Source: Paenibacillus sp. BK033 (GTDB lineage Bacteria > Bacillota > Bacilli > Paenibacillales > Paenibacillaceae). From it: a DNA stretch of 64,000 bases. The notes under the pieces are model-generated. The model had not been told where the DNA came from and did not search any database. It saw only the letters and a list, made by a program, of their open reading frames with translations. Positions 51,796 through 60,361 of this stretch are shown piece after piece. The stretch is taken from positions 1 to 64,000 of the forward strand of contig NZ_SLVP01000008.1 in the NCBI RefSeq assembly GCF_004345425.1, given 5' to 3'. The first letter of the stretch is position 1. Each line of letters opens with the position of its first letter. The translations under genes were made by a program, and so were the position numbers.

Positions 51796-52204
51796 CTCTT
51801 CACTCCCCAGTTCTTCTTTCTAATTACGAACATTTAATTGGAATGTGTTACCATTGTTCGCAACCTCATTATAGGGGCGGCCAAATCCTAACGTCAATAT
51901 ACATGACATTAAAATTAGAAAATGAGGAAATTCGCCTCATTAATCGGTTTTAAAAGGGTATTTTTCGATGAATTTCGGCATTTTTCATGATTTAATCAGC
52001 TCAAAATCTTGTAGTTTATACCATTAAATTAACAAAATGTGTTATGTTAATTTCCATACTTATACCAATAGAATAGAAGGTATGACTACCCTTCTAAGGA
52101 AGCGAAAGCCTATCCAGACCCATTTGTGTAAAGTTAACTTGACATAATGAATACTTTAATTTACATTATGCGTAAATTGGTAAGGCAGCAAAGGGGGAAT
52201 TGTT
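51796..52204. promoter_or_regulatory. 409-base regulatory region between urtA and a truncated ADH gene
   Basis: TGTTACCATTGTTCGCA at 51845-51861 matches the GlnR/TnrA box (TGTNA-N7-TNACA) with one mismatch, about 50 bases before urtA. On the plus strand TTGACA at 52139-52144 and TACATT at 52162-52167, 17 bases apart, form a promoter for the gene at 52205. The rest is AT-rich without an open frame that I can support. Confidence 0.55.
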
Positions 52205-52540
52205 ATGAAAGCGATTGTATGCGAGAAATACGGAACGCCGGAGATCCTTCAGTTCAAGGATGTAGAGATGCCCGTTCCCAAGGAGAATGAAATACGGATA
52301 AAGATACATGCGGCTGCCGTAACCCCCTCGGATTGCTCCTTCCGAAGAGCGGATCCTTTTTTCATCCGGTTTCTCTATGGGCTTAGAAATCCCAAGTTTC
52401 CCATTCTGGGCGTCGAGTTTGCCGGTGAAATCGATACGGTCGGCAAGAACGTAACGTTGTTCAAGAAAGGCGATGAGGTATTCGGCATTAGTCCCCGTCG
52501 CTTCGGAACTTACGCGGAATACGTATGTTTACCCGAATAA
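52205..52540 (+). pseudogene. Truncated zinc-type alcohol dehydrogenase / quinone oxidoreductase
   Basis: The first 111 residues of a medium-chain dehydrogenase: MKAIVCEKYGTPEILQF, then VTPSDCSFRRADP and FPILGVEFAGEIDTVGKNVTLFKKGDEVFG, up to GTYAEYVCLPE, where a stop appears. The family is normally about 330 residues, so the Rossmann domain is absent. The next 70 bases do not continue it in any frame. The promoter and ribosome site (AAGGGGG) still look good, so a short protein may be made, but it cannot bind NAD(P). Confidence 0.8.
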
Positions 52541-52608
52541 ACCTCGGATCGCCCATCCCCAAGCCGTAAAGCTCGGACAGATAGGCGATCCCGGTTTGCA
52601 ACAAGGTT

Positions 52609-53127
52609 CTACAAAGCAGCGGATACAGGCTGCCGGTACCAGTAAAGAGCATAGTCGTTCATCGTGGAAGCATAACCGAGCTGGCGCAGCATCGTGGATA
52701 TATTGCCCCGGTGATAGGACCCGTGATTAGCCGTATGCAGCATAATTTCCGCTAAAGTTGTCTCGCGGATTCCGGCATAGGGATTATTGAGCGTGATAGC
52801 CTGCTCCGCGTCCGGCCCGCTTCCGAGCCACTCGTTGTATTGCCCGGCCAGCTCGGCAAAGAGACTAACATATTCATCCACCGTCTCCAGAATTCGGCCG
52901 CTTAACGGCATGCATTCCTGCAGCGCCGCTCCCATATCCGCTCCCGTGAGCACCATATACCATGTTTTATCTACCGCGTAAATATGATTCAAAGCGTGAG
53001 CAATGGTCGGAAAAGAGGTATTTACTTCTTGATGCAGCACCGCGGCTGGCAGCTCTTTCATTCTCCCCAGGATCGTTTGGCTTGCCCAAAAGTGGTAGTT
53101 CAACATTTCCGCCGGATAATTTTTCAT
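52609..53127 (-). CDS. DinB-family protein
   Basis: A 172-residue four-helix-bundle protein with three His positions typical of the DinB/YfiT metal site: His in NYHFWAS, His in ALNHIYAVDKTW, and HTANHGSYHRG near the C-terminus. DinB proteins are often DNA-damage-induced or act as thiol transferases; the function is not known for this member. The ATG at 53127 has AAAAGGAG nine bases before it, whereas the ATG at 53133 is too close. Confidence 0.83.
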   Translation of the reverse strand: MKNYPAEMLNYHFWASQTILGRMKELPAAVLHQEVNTSFPTIAHALNHIYAVDKTWYMVLTGADMGAALQECMPLSGRILETVDEYVSLFAELAGQYNEWLGSGPDAEQAITLNNPYAGIRETTLAEIMLHTANHGSYHRGNISTMLRQLGYASTMNDYALYWYRQPVSAAL

Positions 53128-53165
53128 GATCATCGACTCCTTTTAACTGGTTATGAAGCCAGTAT

Positions 53166-53201
53166 AAAAAAAGTAGTATGACAACAGTGTGTCATACTAC
53201 T
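53166..53201 (-). terminator. Terminator of the WYL regulator gene
   Basis: On the minus strand AGTAGTATGACA and TGTCATACTACT form a perfect 12-bp stem around a six-base loop and are followed by T7. The stem includes the stop codon of the WYL gene. It also lies 39 bases before the DinB start. Confidence 0.85.
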
Positions 53202-54108
53202 CGTAAAGCTTCAGCGTTTGTTGAAGCTGCTCTTTCATAATGCTCCGAAGCCCGGAGGGCTCAAGCACCTCCGCGCCGCTGCCAAAGCCAAGTAGAATCG
53301 ACCACAGCCAGCTTGCCTCGGCCGGTTTATAGACGGGAATCCGCATCGTCATGCCGCCATCGGAATGAAAGGTTTTCGGGACGTAGCCGAAATGGTCCAT
53401 CGCATCCGCCAACGCTTGCGGCCCTACCTTAACCACGACATCCTCAACCAGGCTCTCATTCCCCGCAAAAGGACCCGCCTCCTCCGGCACCTCCTGATGA
53501 GGCTCAAAGCCGCGTTCGGTCCTGAACGCCTCCACCATGCGGGACAACCGGAACTCCCGATACTCGCACCGCGTCAAGCAATAGCCGTAAACATACCAGC
53601 TGCCGTATTTGAAATGAAGCCTGACCGGCTCCAGCTCGCGGGTGGTCCGTTCATTCTTCGCGTTAATGTAGTCGAACCGGACCACTTTTCGCTGCGTAAT
53701 CGCCGAACGCAATAATGGCAGCGTCTCGGGATCCGTTTTGCGCGTATCGAAATCCACAGCTAGACTTGGCATCCGCTGCTCGGTTCCTACGGTTTGCAGC
53801 CTCTCGATTGTTCCCTGCGCCCGTTCGTCTTCAAAGACGGTCGACAGCCCCTTAAGCACCGTAACAAGGGCATTTACATCGTAGGAGCCAAGCAGGCTTT
53901 TATCCATCTTGAAGCCTTCCATCATGCCAAAGCCGCCCTTGTTCCCCTGATACGAGACAACCGGAAAGCCTGCCGCGCAAATGACGTCAATATCCCGGTA
54001 TATCGTTCGCTGGGATACCTGAAACTCTTCGGCCAGCACATGGGCCGGCAGCACATCGTTATTCAGCAGCTTATAGATAATGGAGATCAAACGCTCCAGC
54101 TTCATCAA
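53197..54108 (-). CDS. YafY-type HTH/WYL-domain transcriptional regulator
   Basis: A 303-residue regulator. The N-terminal DeoR-like helix-turn-helix (about 3-57) includes LAEEFQVSQRTIYRDIDVICAAGFPV. A WYL domain follows (about 135-215: KVVRFDYINAKNERTTRELEPVRLHFKYGSWYVYGYC) and a WCX-like C-terminal part. WYL domains bind nucleic-acid or nucleotide ligands and often control DNA-damage or defence genes. The neighbour DinB gene (same strand, downstream) is a likely target. The start at 54108 has AAGGATCC-type weak site. Confidence 0.86.
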   Translation of the reverse strand: MMKLERLISIIYKLLNNDVLPAHVLAEEFQVSQRTIYRDIDVICAAGFPVVSYQGNKGGFGMMEGFKMDKSLLGSYDVNALVTVLKGLSTVFEDERAQGTIERLQTVGTEQRMPSLAVDFDTRKTDPETLPLLRSAITQRKVVRFDYINAKNERTTRELEPVRLHFKYGSWYVYGYCLTRCEYREFRLSRMVEAFRTERGFEPHQEVPEEAGPFAGNESLVEDVVVKVGPQALADAMDHFGYVPKTFHSDGGMTMRIPVYKPAEASWLWSILLGFGSGAEVLEPSGLRSIMKEQLQQTLKLYE

Positions 54109-54250
54109 GGATCTACCGCCCGTCCGTTCGTTTATATATTCTTAAAAAATAGCCAACAGGTGTTTCCATCCGAAGAGGGAATCAATATATTACAGGATAT
54201 AAGCTTTGTCAACGATCATGACCGTATTTCGACAGACAGGAGTGGATGGT

Positions 54251-54646
54251 ATGAACGAATTTGAAGAGACGGAGTCTCCCTGCCATTACAGACGCGCCTT
54301 GGAAATTGTCTCAAGCCAATGGACGGTGCTTGTTTTTTACGAGCTGGAATCGGGCAAACGGCGGTACAGCGATCTGAAAAAACGGGTCGAGGGCGTCACG
54401 CAAAAGATGCTTACCCAGACGCTGCGCCAGCTGGAGAGGGACGGCCTTGTCGTGCGGTATGTCCATCCAACCGTCCCGCCTACCGTAGAGTATGAGCTGA
54501 CGCCTCTTGGCCAGACCCTGATCGGCCCGATGCGGATACTGCATCAATGGACCGACGCCCATTACGATTCCGTGCTAAGAGCAAGAAAAGCCTTCGACGC
54601 CATCAATCGTCCCCCTATTCAGTCTGCCGAGCACCTGATTAATTAA
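54251..54646 (+). CDS. HxlR-family regulator
   Basis: A 131-residue winged helix protein. The HxlR pattern is CHYRRALEIVSSQWTVLVFYEL, then GVTQKMLTQTLRQLERDGLVVRYVHPTVPPTVEYELTPLG. HxlR/YodB proteins sense aldehydes or quinones through a N-terminal Cys; here Cys11 (ESPCHY) is present. The ATG at 54251 has AGGAG upstream; a start at 54206 is rejected. It converges with the broken alpha/beta hydrolase gene (four-base overlap). Confidence 0.85.
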   Translation: MNEFEETESPCHYRRALEIVSSQWTVLVFYELESGKRRYSDLKKRVEGVTQKMLTQTLRQLERDGLVVRYVHPTVPPTVEYELTPLGQTLIGPMRILHQWTDAHYDSVLRARKAFDAINRPPIQSAEHLIN

Positions 54647-55277
54647 CGCATAACGTCATTCCCATCCTCGAATACATCCGTCAGGGCGTAAAACAAGTGG
54701 ATCATGCTGGCATAACGCTTATGCGTCACCTCGACCCCGCTTGCGATAAGCAGCCGGCTGTATCGCTCCCCTTCATCGCGCAAAGGATCATATTCCGCCG
54801 TCACAACGATTGCCGGCGCCACGCCCGCGGCAACTCCATAGAGCGGCGAAGCGAGCGGGTTCATTCGTTCTTCATCGGAGTTCAAATAGTGTCCCGCGCA
54901 ATAGTCCAGCAGGGCCGAATCGAGGAAATAGCTCTCACCGTATGCACGCTTCGAGGCATAATCTCCCGCCCAGTCCATCAACCGGCATAGCAGGATTTGA
55001 GCCGCAATGGAGAAGCTCCCCCTGCTTACTGCCTGCTGCGCCACAACGGCGGCCAGGCTGCCCCGACGTTTCCCCCGGCTACGGCAATTCTGTTCGAATC
55101 CAGTCCCAGCGACGCGGCCTGTTCATACACCCACTGCGCCGCATAGACGGCTTCTTCTACGGGCACGGGAAATTTATGCTCCGGCGCCAAGCGATAATCG
55201 ACGGAGATTATCGCATGACCGGTAGCCGCGGCCAGCTCAACGCGATCGGAGATGGCGTTAAAGCCGTAAGACGGCAC
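54643..55277 (-). pseudogene. Broken alpha/beta hydrolase (HSL family) gene
   Basis: Two minus-strand frames together match a hormone-sensitive-lipase-type hydrolase. The first gives ATGHAIISVDYRLAPEHKFPVPVEEAVYAAQWVYEQ and then IAVAG, followed directly by GNVGAAW: the nucleophile motif GDSAGG has lost four codons. A frameshift near 55040 moves the homology to a second frame (LAAVVAQQAV ... APAIVVTAEYDPLRDEGERYSRLL, VTHKRYASMIHLFY), which still has the Asp and His region. The N-terminal part with HGGGW is missing as well. Three separate lesions show that it is dead. Confidence 0.85.
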
Positions 55278-55295
55278 TTTTAAGTGGCTTACTTA

Positions 55296-55336
55296 CAAAA
55301 AAAGACCAGAACCGCAAAAGCTAGCGGCACTGATCT
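55296..55336 (-). terminator. Terminator of the enolase-superfamily gene
   Basis: On the minus strand AAGATCAG-GCCGC and GCGG-CTGGTCTT arms form a stem followed by T7. It lies 15 bases after the stop at 55351. Confidence 0.7.
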
Positions 55337-55350
55337 TACGGTTTATTAGG

Positions 55351-56502
55351 TTAACGGCTCCAGCCATTCGCCAAAGCCTGTCTTGCGAACAGCTCCCCGT
55401 CAAATTCGAGGCCAAAGCCCGCTTTATCCGGTACATAAAACTTGCCGTCCTCTACCCGATAAGCGGACGCGTCCATTCCCTCTATGGTTATATCGTCGTA
55501 TTCGACAAACTCAAAGTTGTTAATCGCAGCGGCGATATGCCCAAGCGCATAAATGCCGTATGCGTTGCCGTAGCAGTGCGGCGCCGACCTCAGTCCAGCC
55601 CGGTCAAGCTCCGCGCCGAGCTCCAGCCAATGCGTAAAGCCCGGATAAATAATATCGTATTGCAGCACGTCAACAAAGCCTTTTTTCGCCCAGCTCACGA
55701 GATGCGGCGACGCCAGCCCTTCGCCGTCGGCAATAAGCACATTCCGCCCGCGCTCCTGCAGCCACGCCTTCAGGTCCGCATACAAAGCATCGTCTTCGTG
55801 GAAGGCTTCTTCCATCCAATGCAGATTCACGTCATCAACGGCAGCGAGCACTTCCTTGGTCAAATTGAGATTATACGCGTTGTTGGCATCTATCATGATT
55901 TTTCCTTCAGGTCCGGCAACCTCGGCGACGCCATGAATAATGGCGATATCCCGCTTCGTCCCTTCCTGCACGGGCATATGTCTTCCGCCGCGGCCCACTT
56001 TAATCTTGAAATTGCGGTGGCCTTTGGAGAAGCCCTGCATCGCCTCTTCCTTCAGCAGCGCGACCGCATCCTGCTCGCTCGGCAGGTGCAGGTCATCGAA
56101 GTACAGCGATGTATCATAGCAAGGCACGATCAGCGGAGATCCCGGTGCGCGGTTAACGGCGGAAATCAATTCATACACGGGCGTATTCAGTCTGCGTCCC
56201 AGCCAGTCCAGAATCGGGTATTCGAGCGGAATGCGGTAAGGCTTAAGGACTCTGCCATTGGCATCGAACAAATCTATGAGCCTCATCCCTATAACGGCAT
56301 CCGCCAGCTCCTCCGTTAACGAGCCCGTGTGACCAAACCCCGTCTCCCCGTCAATCGTAAGGCGGGCGATACGGACCGAGCAATGCTTGCCGTGATTGCC
56401 AAGCCTGCCGTTTGAACCCGCGTTTCGCGCGCGCTCGCCCGTAAGAGTCGCAACCTCGATCTTTTCTACTTTCCATTCGGGCTGAATAAGAGATAGATCC
56501 AT
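55351..56502 (-). CDS. Mandelate-racemase-like enolase-superfamily enzyme
   Basis: A 383-residue protein of the enolase superfamily. Catalytic/metal blocks are NFKIKVGRGG with the KxK lysines, KIMIDANNAYN, HWMEEAFHED, and a third acidic ligand in IADGEG. Such enzymes abstract the proton alpha to a carboxylate, typically dehydrating sugar acids or epimerising dipeptides. It is a single gene, with TTGACA and TATATA or TATAGT boxes upstream. The ATG at 56502 follows GGAGTG; a start at 56550 is rejected. The substrate is unknown. Confidence 0.85.
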   Translation of the reverse strand: MDLSLIQPEWKVEKIEVATLTGERARNAGSNGRLGNHGKHCSVRIARLTIDGETGFGHTGSLTEELADAVIGMRLIDLFDANGRVLKPYRIPLEYPILDWLGRRLNTPVYELISAVNRAPGSPLIVPCYDTSLYFDDLHLPSEQDAVALLKEEAMQGFSKGHRNFKIKVGRGGRHMPVQEGTKRDIAIIHGVAEVAGPEGKIMIDANNAYNLNLTKEVLAAVDDVNLHWMEEAFHEDDALYADLKAWLQERGRNVLIADGEGLASPHLVSWAKKGFVDVLQYDIIYPGFTHWLELGAELDRAGLRSAPHCYGNAYGIYALGHIAAAINNFEFVEYDDITIEGMDASAYRVEDGKFYVPDKAGFGLEFDGELFARQALANGWSR

Positions 56503-56548
56503 TGTCGTTTCACTCCTAATGAATGAAGGAATAGTTCCAGCTCCTTCC

Positions 56549-56578
56549 ACTATATATCGCCCGAAACAAATATGTCAA
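56549..56578 (-). promoter_or_regulatory. Promoter of the enolase-superfamily gene
   Basis: On the minus strand TTGACA at 56578-56573 is followed 16-18 bases later by TATATAGT, giving a good sigma-A promoter about 45 bases before the ATG. Confidence 0.6.
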
Positions 56579-56598
56579 AATAAAATATATTCATTATA

Positions 56599-57195
56599 TT
56601 AAAACGGATTCATTTTCCGAAGAAGCCGCTCTCTAACTAGAGGCCACTCCTCCTCCAAAATGCTGTAAAACACGTTATCATGAACCGTGCCGCCATCCGT
56701 CGCATCCACCCGATGCCTGCGCAGCACCCCTTCCCTTACTGCTCCGATTTTCTCCAGCGCCCTTTGCGACCGCAGATTGCGGCCGCTGGCAGAGAACTGG
56801 ACCCGAATTACGCCAAGCTCTTCGAAACAATATTGAAGAAGCAGCAGCTTGCAGGCCTGGTTTATTCCTTGTCCCCAGAACGACGGAGCCATCCATGTCC
56901 AGCCGATTTCCACGTTTCGGTTATTGACGTCGAGATCGCCAAGCCGGGTTGTTCCCGCCACTCGTCCGCTGGTTTTGTCCATGATGGCGAACGGAAGCTG
57001 CGTCCCCGCTTCTCTATTTACCAGAGCGGACTCAAGCGCCAGCTCGATCGCTTGCTCCATATTGTTCCTCCGCCAGGTCATCTCCCAGACTCTCGGATCG
57101 CTAAGCAGCCGGGCAAGCTCCTTAACGTGCGCCGCCTGCAAAGGCAGAAGAATAACCTTACGGTTTTCCAACGTCAGATTCGTACGAAATCTCAT
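56599..57195 (-). CDS. RimJ/RimL-type GNAT acetyltransferase
   Basis: A 198-residue N-acetyltransferase of the RimJ/RimL branch. The acetyl-CoA region is WTWMAPSFWGQGINQACKLLLLQYCFEELGVIRVQFSASGRNLRSQRALEKIG, with a Q/GxGxxx loop at GQGINQ. The family modifies ribosomal protein N-termini or antibiotics; the target is unknown. It starts at 57195 behind AAAAGGAGGG. It lies 100 bases upstream of the enolase-superfamily gene on the same strand but with a separate promoter between. Confidence 0.86.
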   Translation of the reverse strand: MRFRTNLTLENRKVILLPLQAAHVKELARLLSDPRVWEMTWRRNNMEQAIELALESALVNREAGTQLPFAIMDKTSGRVAGTTRLGDLDVNNRNVEIGWTWMAPSFWGQGINQACKLLLLQYCFEELGVIRVQFSASGRNLRSQRALEKIGAVREGVLRRHRVDATDGGTVHDNVFYSILEEEWPLVRERLLRKMNPF

Positions 57196-57371
57196 AGCGA
57201 GCCCTCCTTTTCCACTATCCTACCAATAGGACTGGGCGGCATGAATGCAGGAAGGAACCGAATATTTGTATTATTTTGCAAGCATTTCTACAGGTTGACG
57301 GGAAGCCCGGCTTTCAGTACCATCTTAAAATAGAAAAGCCCCCAGGGGCTCTATGGATTGAAGGAGGAGTA

Positions 57372-58613
57372 ATGAATTATATTAAAGATTTGCTTGTCGA
57401 TTTAGGAGTCAACACCAATCTAGCTGTCTACCTAGCCAGCATTGCCATTGTTATTATCGCAGGGATTGTAAGCATAGCCGCCAACTTTATAACCAAAAAG
57501 GTTGTGCTGCGCATCGTCAGCCATTACATCCGGAACAACCGGTACCGTTGGGACAATTATTTGCTGGAGCGCAAAGTATTTCATAAGCTGTCCCATATCG
57601 TTCCCGCCATCATACTCTATTATTTCTCGTTTAGCTTTGCGGCCTATCATTCTCTTATTCTGAAGGGAATTACGATTTATCTTATTATTGTCATCCTGTT
57701 GGTGCTGGATGCTTTCCTTAACGCGGTAAACGATATTTACAGAACCTACGATATTTCGAGGAGCCGCCCTATCAAAGGATACGTGCAGGTGGTCAAAATC
57801 TTCCTGTTCATTATCGGCGGGATTCTGGCCATCTCGAACCTGATCGGCGAAAGCCCCGTTATTCTCATTAGCGGGATTGGCGCCTTGTCCGCGGTTATGC
57901 TGCTGATCTTTAAAGATTCGCTGCTCGGCCTGGTTGCAGGCATTCAATTGTCAACTAACGATATGGTCCAGGTAGGCGATTGGATCGAGATGCCCAAATA
58001 CGGAGCGGACGGAGACATCATTGATATTTCGCTGCATACCGTCAAGGTGCAGAACTTCGACAAGACGATCACGACCATCCCTTCCTATGCCCTGATTTCG
58101 GATTCGTTCAAGAACTGGAGAGGCATGCAGGATGCCGGCGGCCGGCGCATTAAACGGGCCGTGTACATCGATATGAACAGCATCGGATTTTGCACGCCCG
58201 AAATGATCGGGAAATTCAAGAAAATCCATCTCCTTAGCGAATATATCCTGGATAAGGAGAAGGAAATTCTCCACTACAACCTGGAGAACGAGATTGATCC
58301 TACCGTCTCGGTGAATGGCAGGGCCATGACGAATATCGGCGTATTCCGGGCCTATATCGAACGGTATGTGGAGCAGCATCCAAAGATTCATAAAGGCATG
58401 ACGCGGATCGTCAGACAGCTCGCCCCAGCCGAGAACGGACTGCCTCTCGAAATTTACGCCTTCACCAATGATATTAACTGGGCGGTGTACGAGGGAGTTC
58501 AATCGGATATCTTCGATCATATTCTGGCCGTTGCGCCGGAGTTTGGACTTCATGTCTTCCAAAACCCGTCCGGTCAAGATTTCAAGAGCTTGCCAAAGGT
58601 TGAGGCTTATTAA
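57372..58613 (+). CDS. MscS-family mechanosensitive channel
   Basis: A 413-residue protein with five to six membrane helices (about 15-190) and a C-terminal MscS beta domain. The pore-helix region is SGIGALSAVMLLIFKDSLLGLVAGIQLSTNDMVQVGDWIEMPKYGADGDIIDISLHTVKVQNFDKTITTIPSYAL, typical of the YbdG/MscM group. It opens under membrane tension to release solutes. The ATG at 57372 follows GGAGGAG; a longer frame from 57276 is rejected. It is a single gene with a strong terminator. Confidence 0.9.
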   Translation: MNYIKDLLVDLGVNTNLAVYLASIAIVIIAGIVSIAANFITKKVVLRIVSHYIRNNRYRWDNYLLERKVFHKLSHIVPAIILYYFSFSFAAYHSLILKGITIYLIIVILLVLDAFLNAVNDIYRTYDISRSRPIKGYVQVVKIFLFIIGGILAISNLIGESPVILISGIGALSAVMLLIFKDSLLGLVAGIQLSTNDMVQVGDWIEMPKYGADGDIIDISLHTVKVQNFDKTITTIPSYALISDSFKNWRGMQDAGGRRIKRAVYIDMNSIGFCTPEMIGKFKKIHLLSEYILDKEKEILHYNLENEIDPTVSVNGRAMTNIGVFRAYIERYVEQHPKIHKGMTRIVRQLAPAENGLPLEIYAFTNDINWAVYEGVQSDIFDHILAVAPEFGLHVFQNPSGQDFKSLPKVEAY

Positions 58614-58624
58614 CAGCCTTGGCG

Positions 58625-58682
58625 AATAAGAGGCCACGCCATCGTCAGTCCAGCTGATGACGGCGCGGCCTCTCTTATTTTT
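58625..58682. terminator. Long bidirectional terminator
   Basis: AATAAGAGGCC-CGCC-TCGTCAG and its complement form a stem of over 20 base pairs with a five-base loop between the MscS and sulfatase genes, ending in T4. Confidence 0.88.
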
Positions 58683-60156
58683 ACAGCTTGCGTTGTCCCT
58701 CCAACTCGCGAGAATGCCTGCGGATCAGCTCCGGCACGGCTTCCCCCCGTCCCGTCTGCTCAAGCCGCTCCAGGTAACGCGGCAGCGCTCCCTTCGCATG
58801 ATAAGGACCGCCCTCCTTCATGACCGTCCACAACGGATCCGTGTCGTAGGGCATCGAAGCCATCATCGTATCGTGCCAATCATTAAGCAGATATACCGCT
58901 TCCCTGCACAGATCCGGCCGCTCCGACGCAAGATTGATCTGTTCATGCGGGTCATCGGCCAGGTTGTACAGCATTTCCTTGTCGAACAGATGATAGCCGT
59001 CATGATACGTGCGAATGTAAAGATAATCGCCAAACCGCACGCTTCGCTGGCACACATGCGCGCATTGGGACACAACCAAATATTCTCGTCCCGCCTCTTC
59101 GCCGGACTGCAGCACCTTCGCGTAGCTGGCGCCGTCCCAGCTTGGCATAGGCTGCCGACCGAGGAGCTCGGCTATCGTTGGCGGCAGATCCAAATGGTAA
59201 TGGAGGCCCTTATCGACAATTCCCTCCTTCATGCCCGGCCACCGAATGATCATCGGAATCCGGCAGGTTCCCTGATCCGCCGTGCCATGCTCCCCGTAAA
59301 TCCCTAGCTCGCCCATGTTCTCGCCGTGATCGGCCGTAATAATGATGACGAGTTCGTCCATGACGCCCTTTTGCTCAAGCAAGGCAAATAATTGGCCGAT
59401 GTTCTCGTCCATGAAGCGGACCCCGCAATCATAGCCATCCACCATGCGCCGCAGATCCTCCCGGCTGCGGATATCCCCCGGATGCCTCGGATAATCCGGC
59501 GACGTGGCGTTGTCGTACATATTGATTTCGCTGGCGCTATGCGGTCCCACCTTGCGCATGTGCGCGTCAAGCACCTCGTCCGTAATCCACTCCGGCAGCG
59601 GATCTTCCTTAAACGGATTGCCGAACGATTCCGGGGCCCGGTACGGGGTATGCGGATCCCAATAATTGACGTACAGCATCCAGTTGTCCGACTCCGCGTT
59701 CCGGTCAATCCAATCCAGGACGACGGGCGTTACCTCCTCAGCGGATTCCATTCCGCCTTTGCCCGTATTGTAGATCTCGTTAAAGCCGGCATAAAAGGTC
59801 CAAGCGGAATGCCTCTCCCCGAACGGACTGACAAGCGCGGTACGTATTCCCGCCTGCCGGAACAATGCCGGAAAGCTTTCGGAGGCAAGCCGGTCGCGAA
59901 AATCCCTTGACGCGCCTTCATGACGAACGTCTGCCGAAGACCCGCCATGTCCCACCACTCCGTTATGAATGCCGAAGCGGCCGGTCATTAGAGCCGTCCG
60001 CGACGGGAAGCAAGGCGCGTCGGAGGTATAGTAATTATCGAAGCGGACGCCTTGAGCGGCAATCCGGTCAATATTCGGAGATGTCCGGCGGGGGTAACCG
60101 TAGCACCCCAGATGATCCGGCCTCGTCGAATCCAAATCCAGCAGCAAAATTTTCAT
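58681..60156 (-). CDS. Cytosolic sulfatase with formylglycine motif
   Basis: A 491-residue alkaline-phosphatase-superfamily sulfatase. Metal site LLDLDSTRPDHLGCYG is at the start; Cys49 in CFPSR is the formylglycine precursor (C-x-P-S-R, the Cys-type motif); IITADHGENMGELG holds further ligands. It removes sulfate esters, often from glycans. There is no signal peptide, so it acts inside the cell on imported substrate. No maturase (anSME or FGE) gene lies in the window. The ATG at 60156 follows AAGGAGAGG. It is divergent from an AraC activator gene. Confidence 0.9.
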   Translation of the reverse strand: MKILLLDLDSTRPDHLGCYGYPRRTSPNIDRIAAQGVRFDNYYTSDAPCFPSRTALMTGRFGIHNGVVGHGGSSADVRHEGASRDFRDRLASESFPALFRQAGIRTALVSPFGERHSAWTFYAGFNEIYNTGKGGMESAEEVTPVVLDWIDRNAESDNWMLYVNYWDPHTPYRAPESFGNPFKEDPLPEWITDEVLDAHMRKVGPHSASEINMYDNATSPDYPRHPGDIRSREDLRRMVDGYDCGVRFMDENIGQLFALLEQKGVMDELVIIITADHGENMGELGIYGEHGTADQGTCRIPMIIRWPGMKEGIVDKGLHYHLDLPPTIAELLGRQPMPSWDGASYAKVLQSGEEAGREYLVVSQCAHVCQRSVRFGDYLYIRTYHDGYHLFDKEMLYNLADDPHEQINLASERPDLCREAVYLLNDWHDTMMASMPYDTDPLWTVMKEGGPYHAKGALPRYLERLEQTGRGEAVPELIRRHSRELEGQRKL

Positions 60157-60203
60157 AAGGTTGCTCCTCTCCTTCAATCGTTTGCCATGACGGCTGTACC
60201 CGT

Positions 60204-60264
60204 ATTATAGGTTTGGAGCCTTGGTCCGGTCGACGTACATTCCATCCCGTCCATGTACATTTCA
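60204..60264 (-). promoter_or_regulatory. Sulfatase promoter with AraC direct repeats
   Basis: A TATAAT -10 at 60209-60204 has no -35 match (CGACCG at the right place), which fits an activator-dependent promoter. GTACATTCCA at 60234-60243 and GTACATTTCA at 60255-60264 are direct repeats 21 bases apart, immediately upstream of the -35. This is a typical two-site AraC arrangement. Confidence 0.6.
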
Positions 60265-60361
60265 ACGATACTATGAGCGATAAGTCGGGAACGGCCATTT
60301 ACCCGAACCGGTTATTTTTGCTAGTATTTCATTAGAGTCATTGTAAAAGGACGGGGATCCC

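Noticed and set aside
52125-52145. Second GlnR/TnrA box (TGTAAAGTTAACTTGACA)
   Set aside because: The half sites are one base too far apart, and the sequence contains the -35 of a normal promoter.
52473-52730. Plus-strand frame after the truncated ADH as its continuation
   Set aside because: Its sequence (NKPRIAHPQAVKL) does not match the ADH Rossmann domain; it overlaps DinB in antisense.
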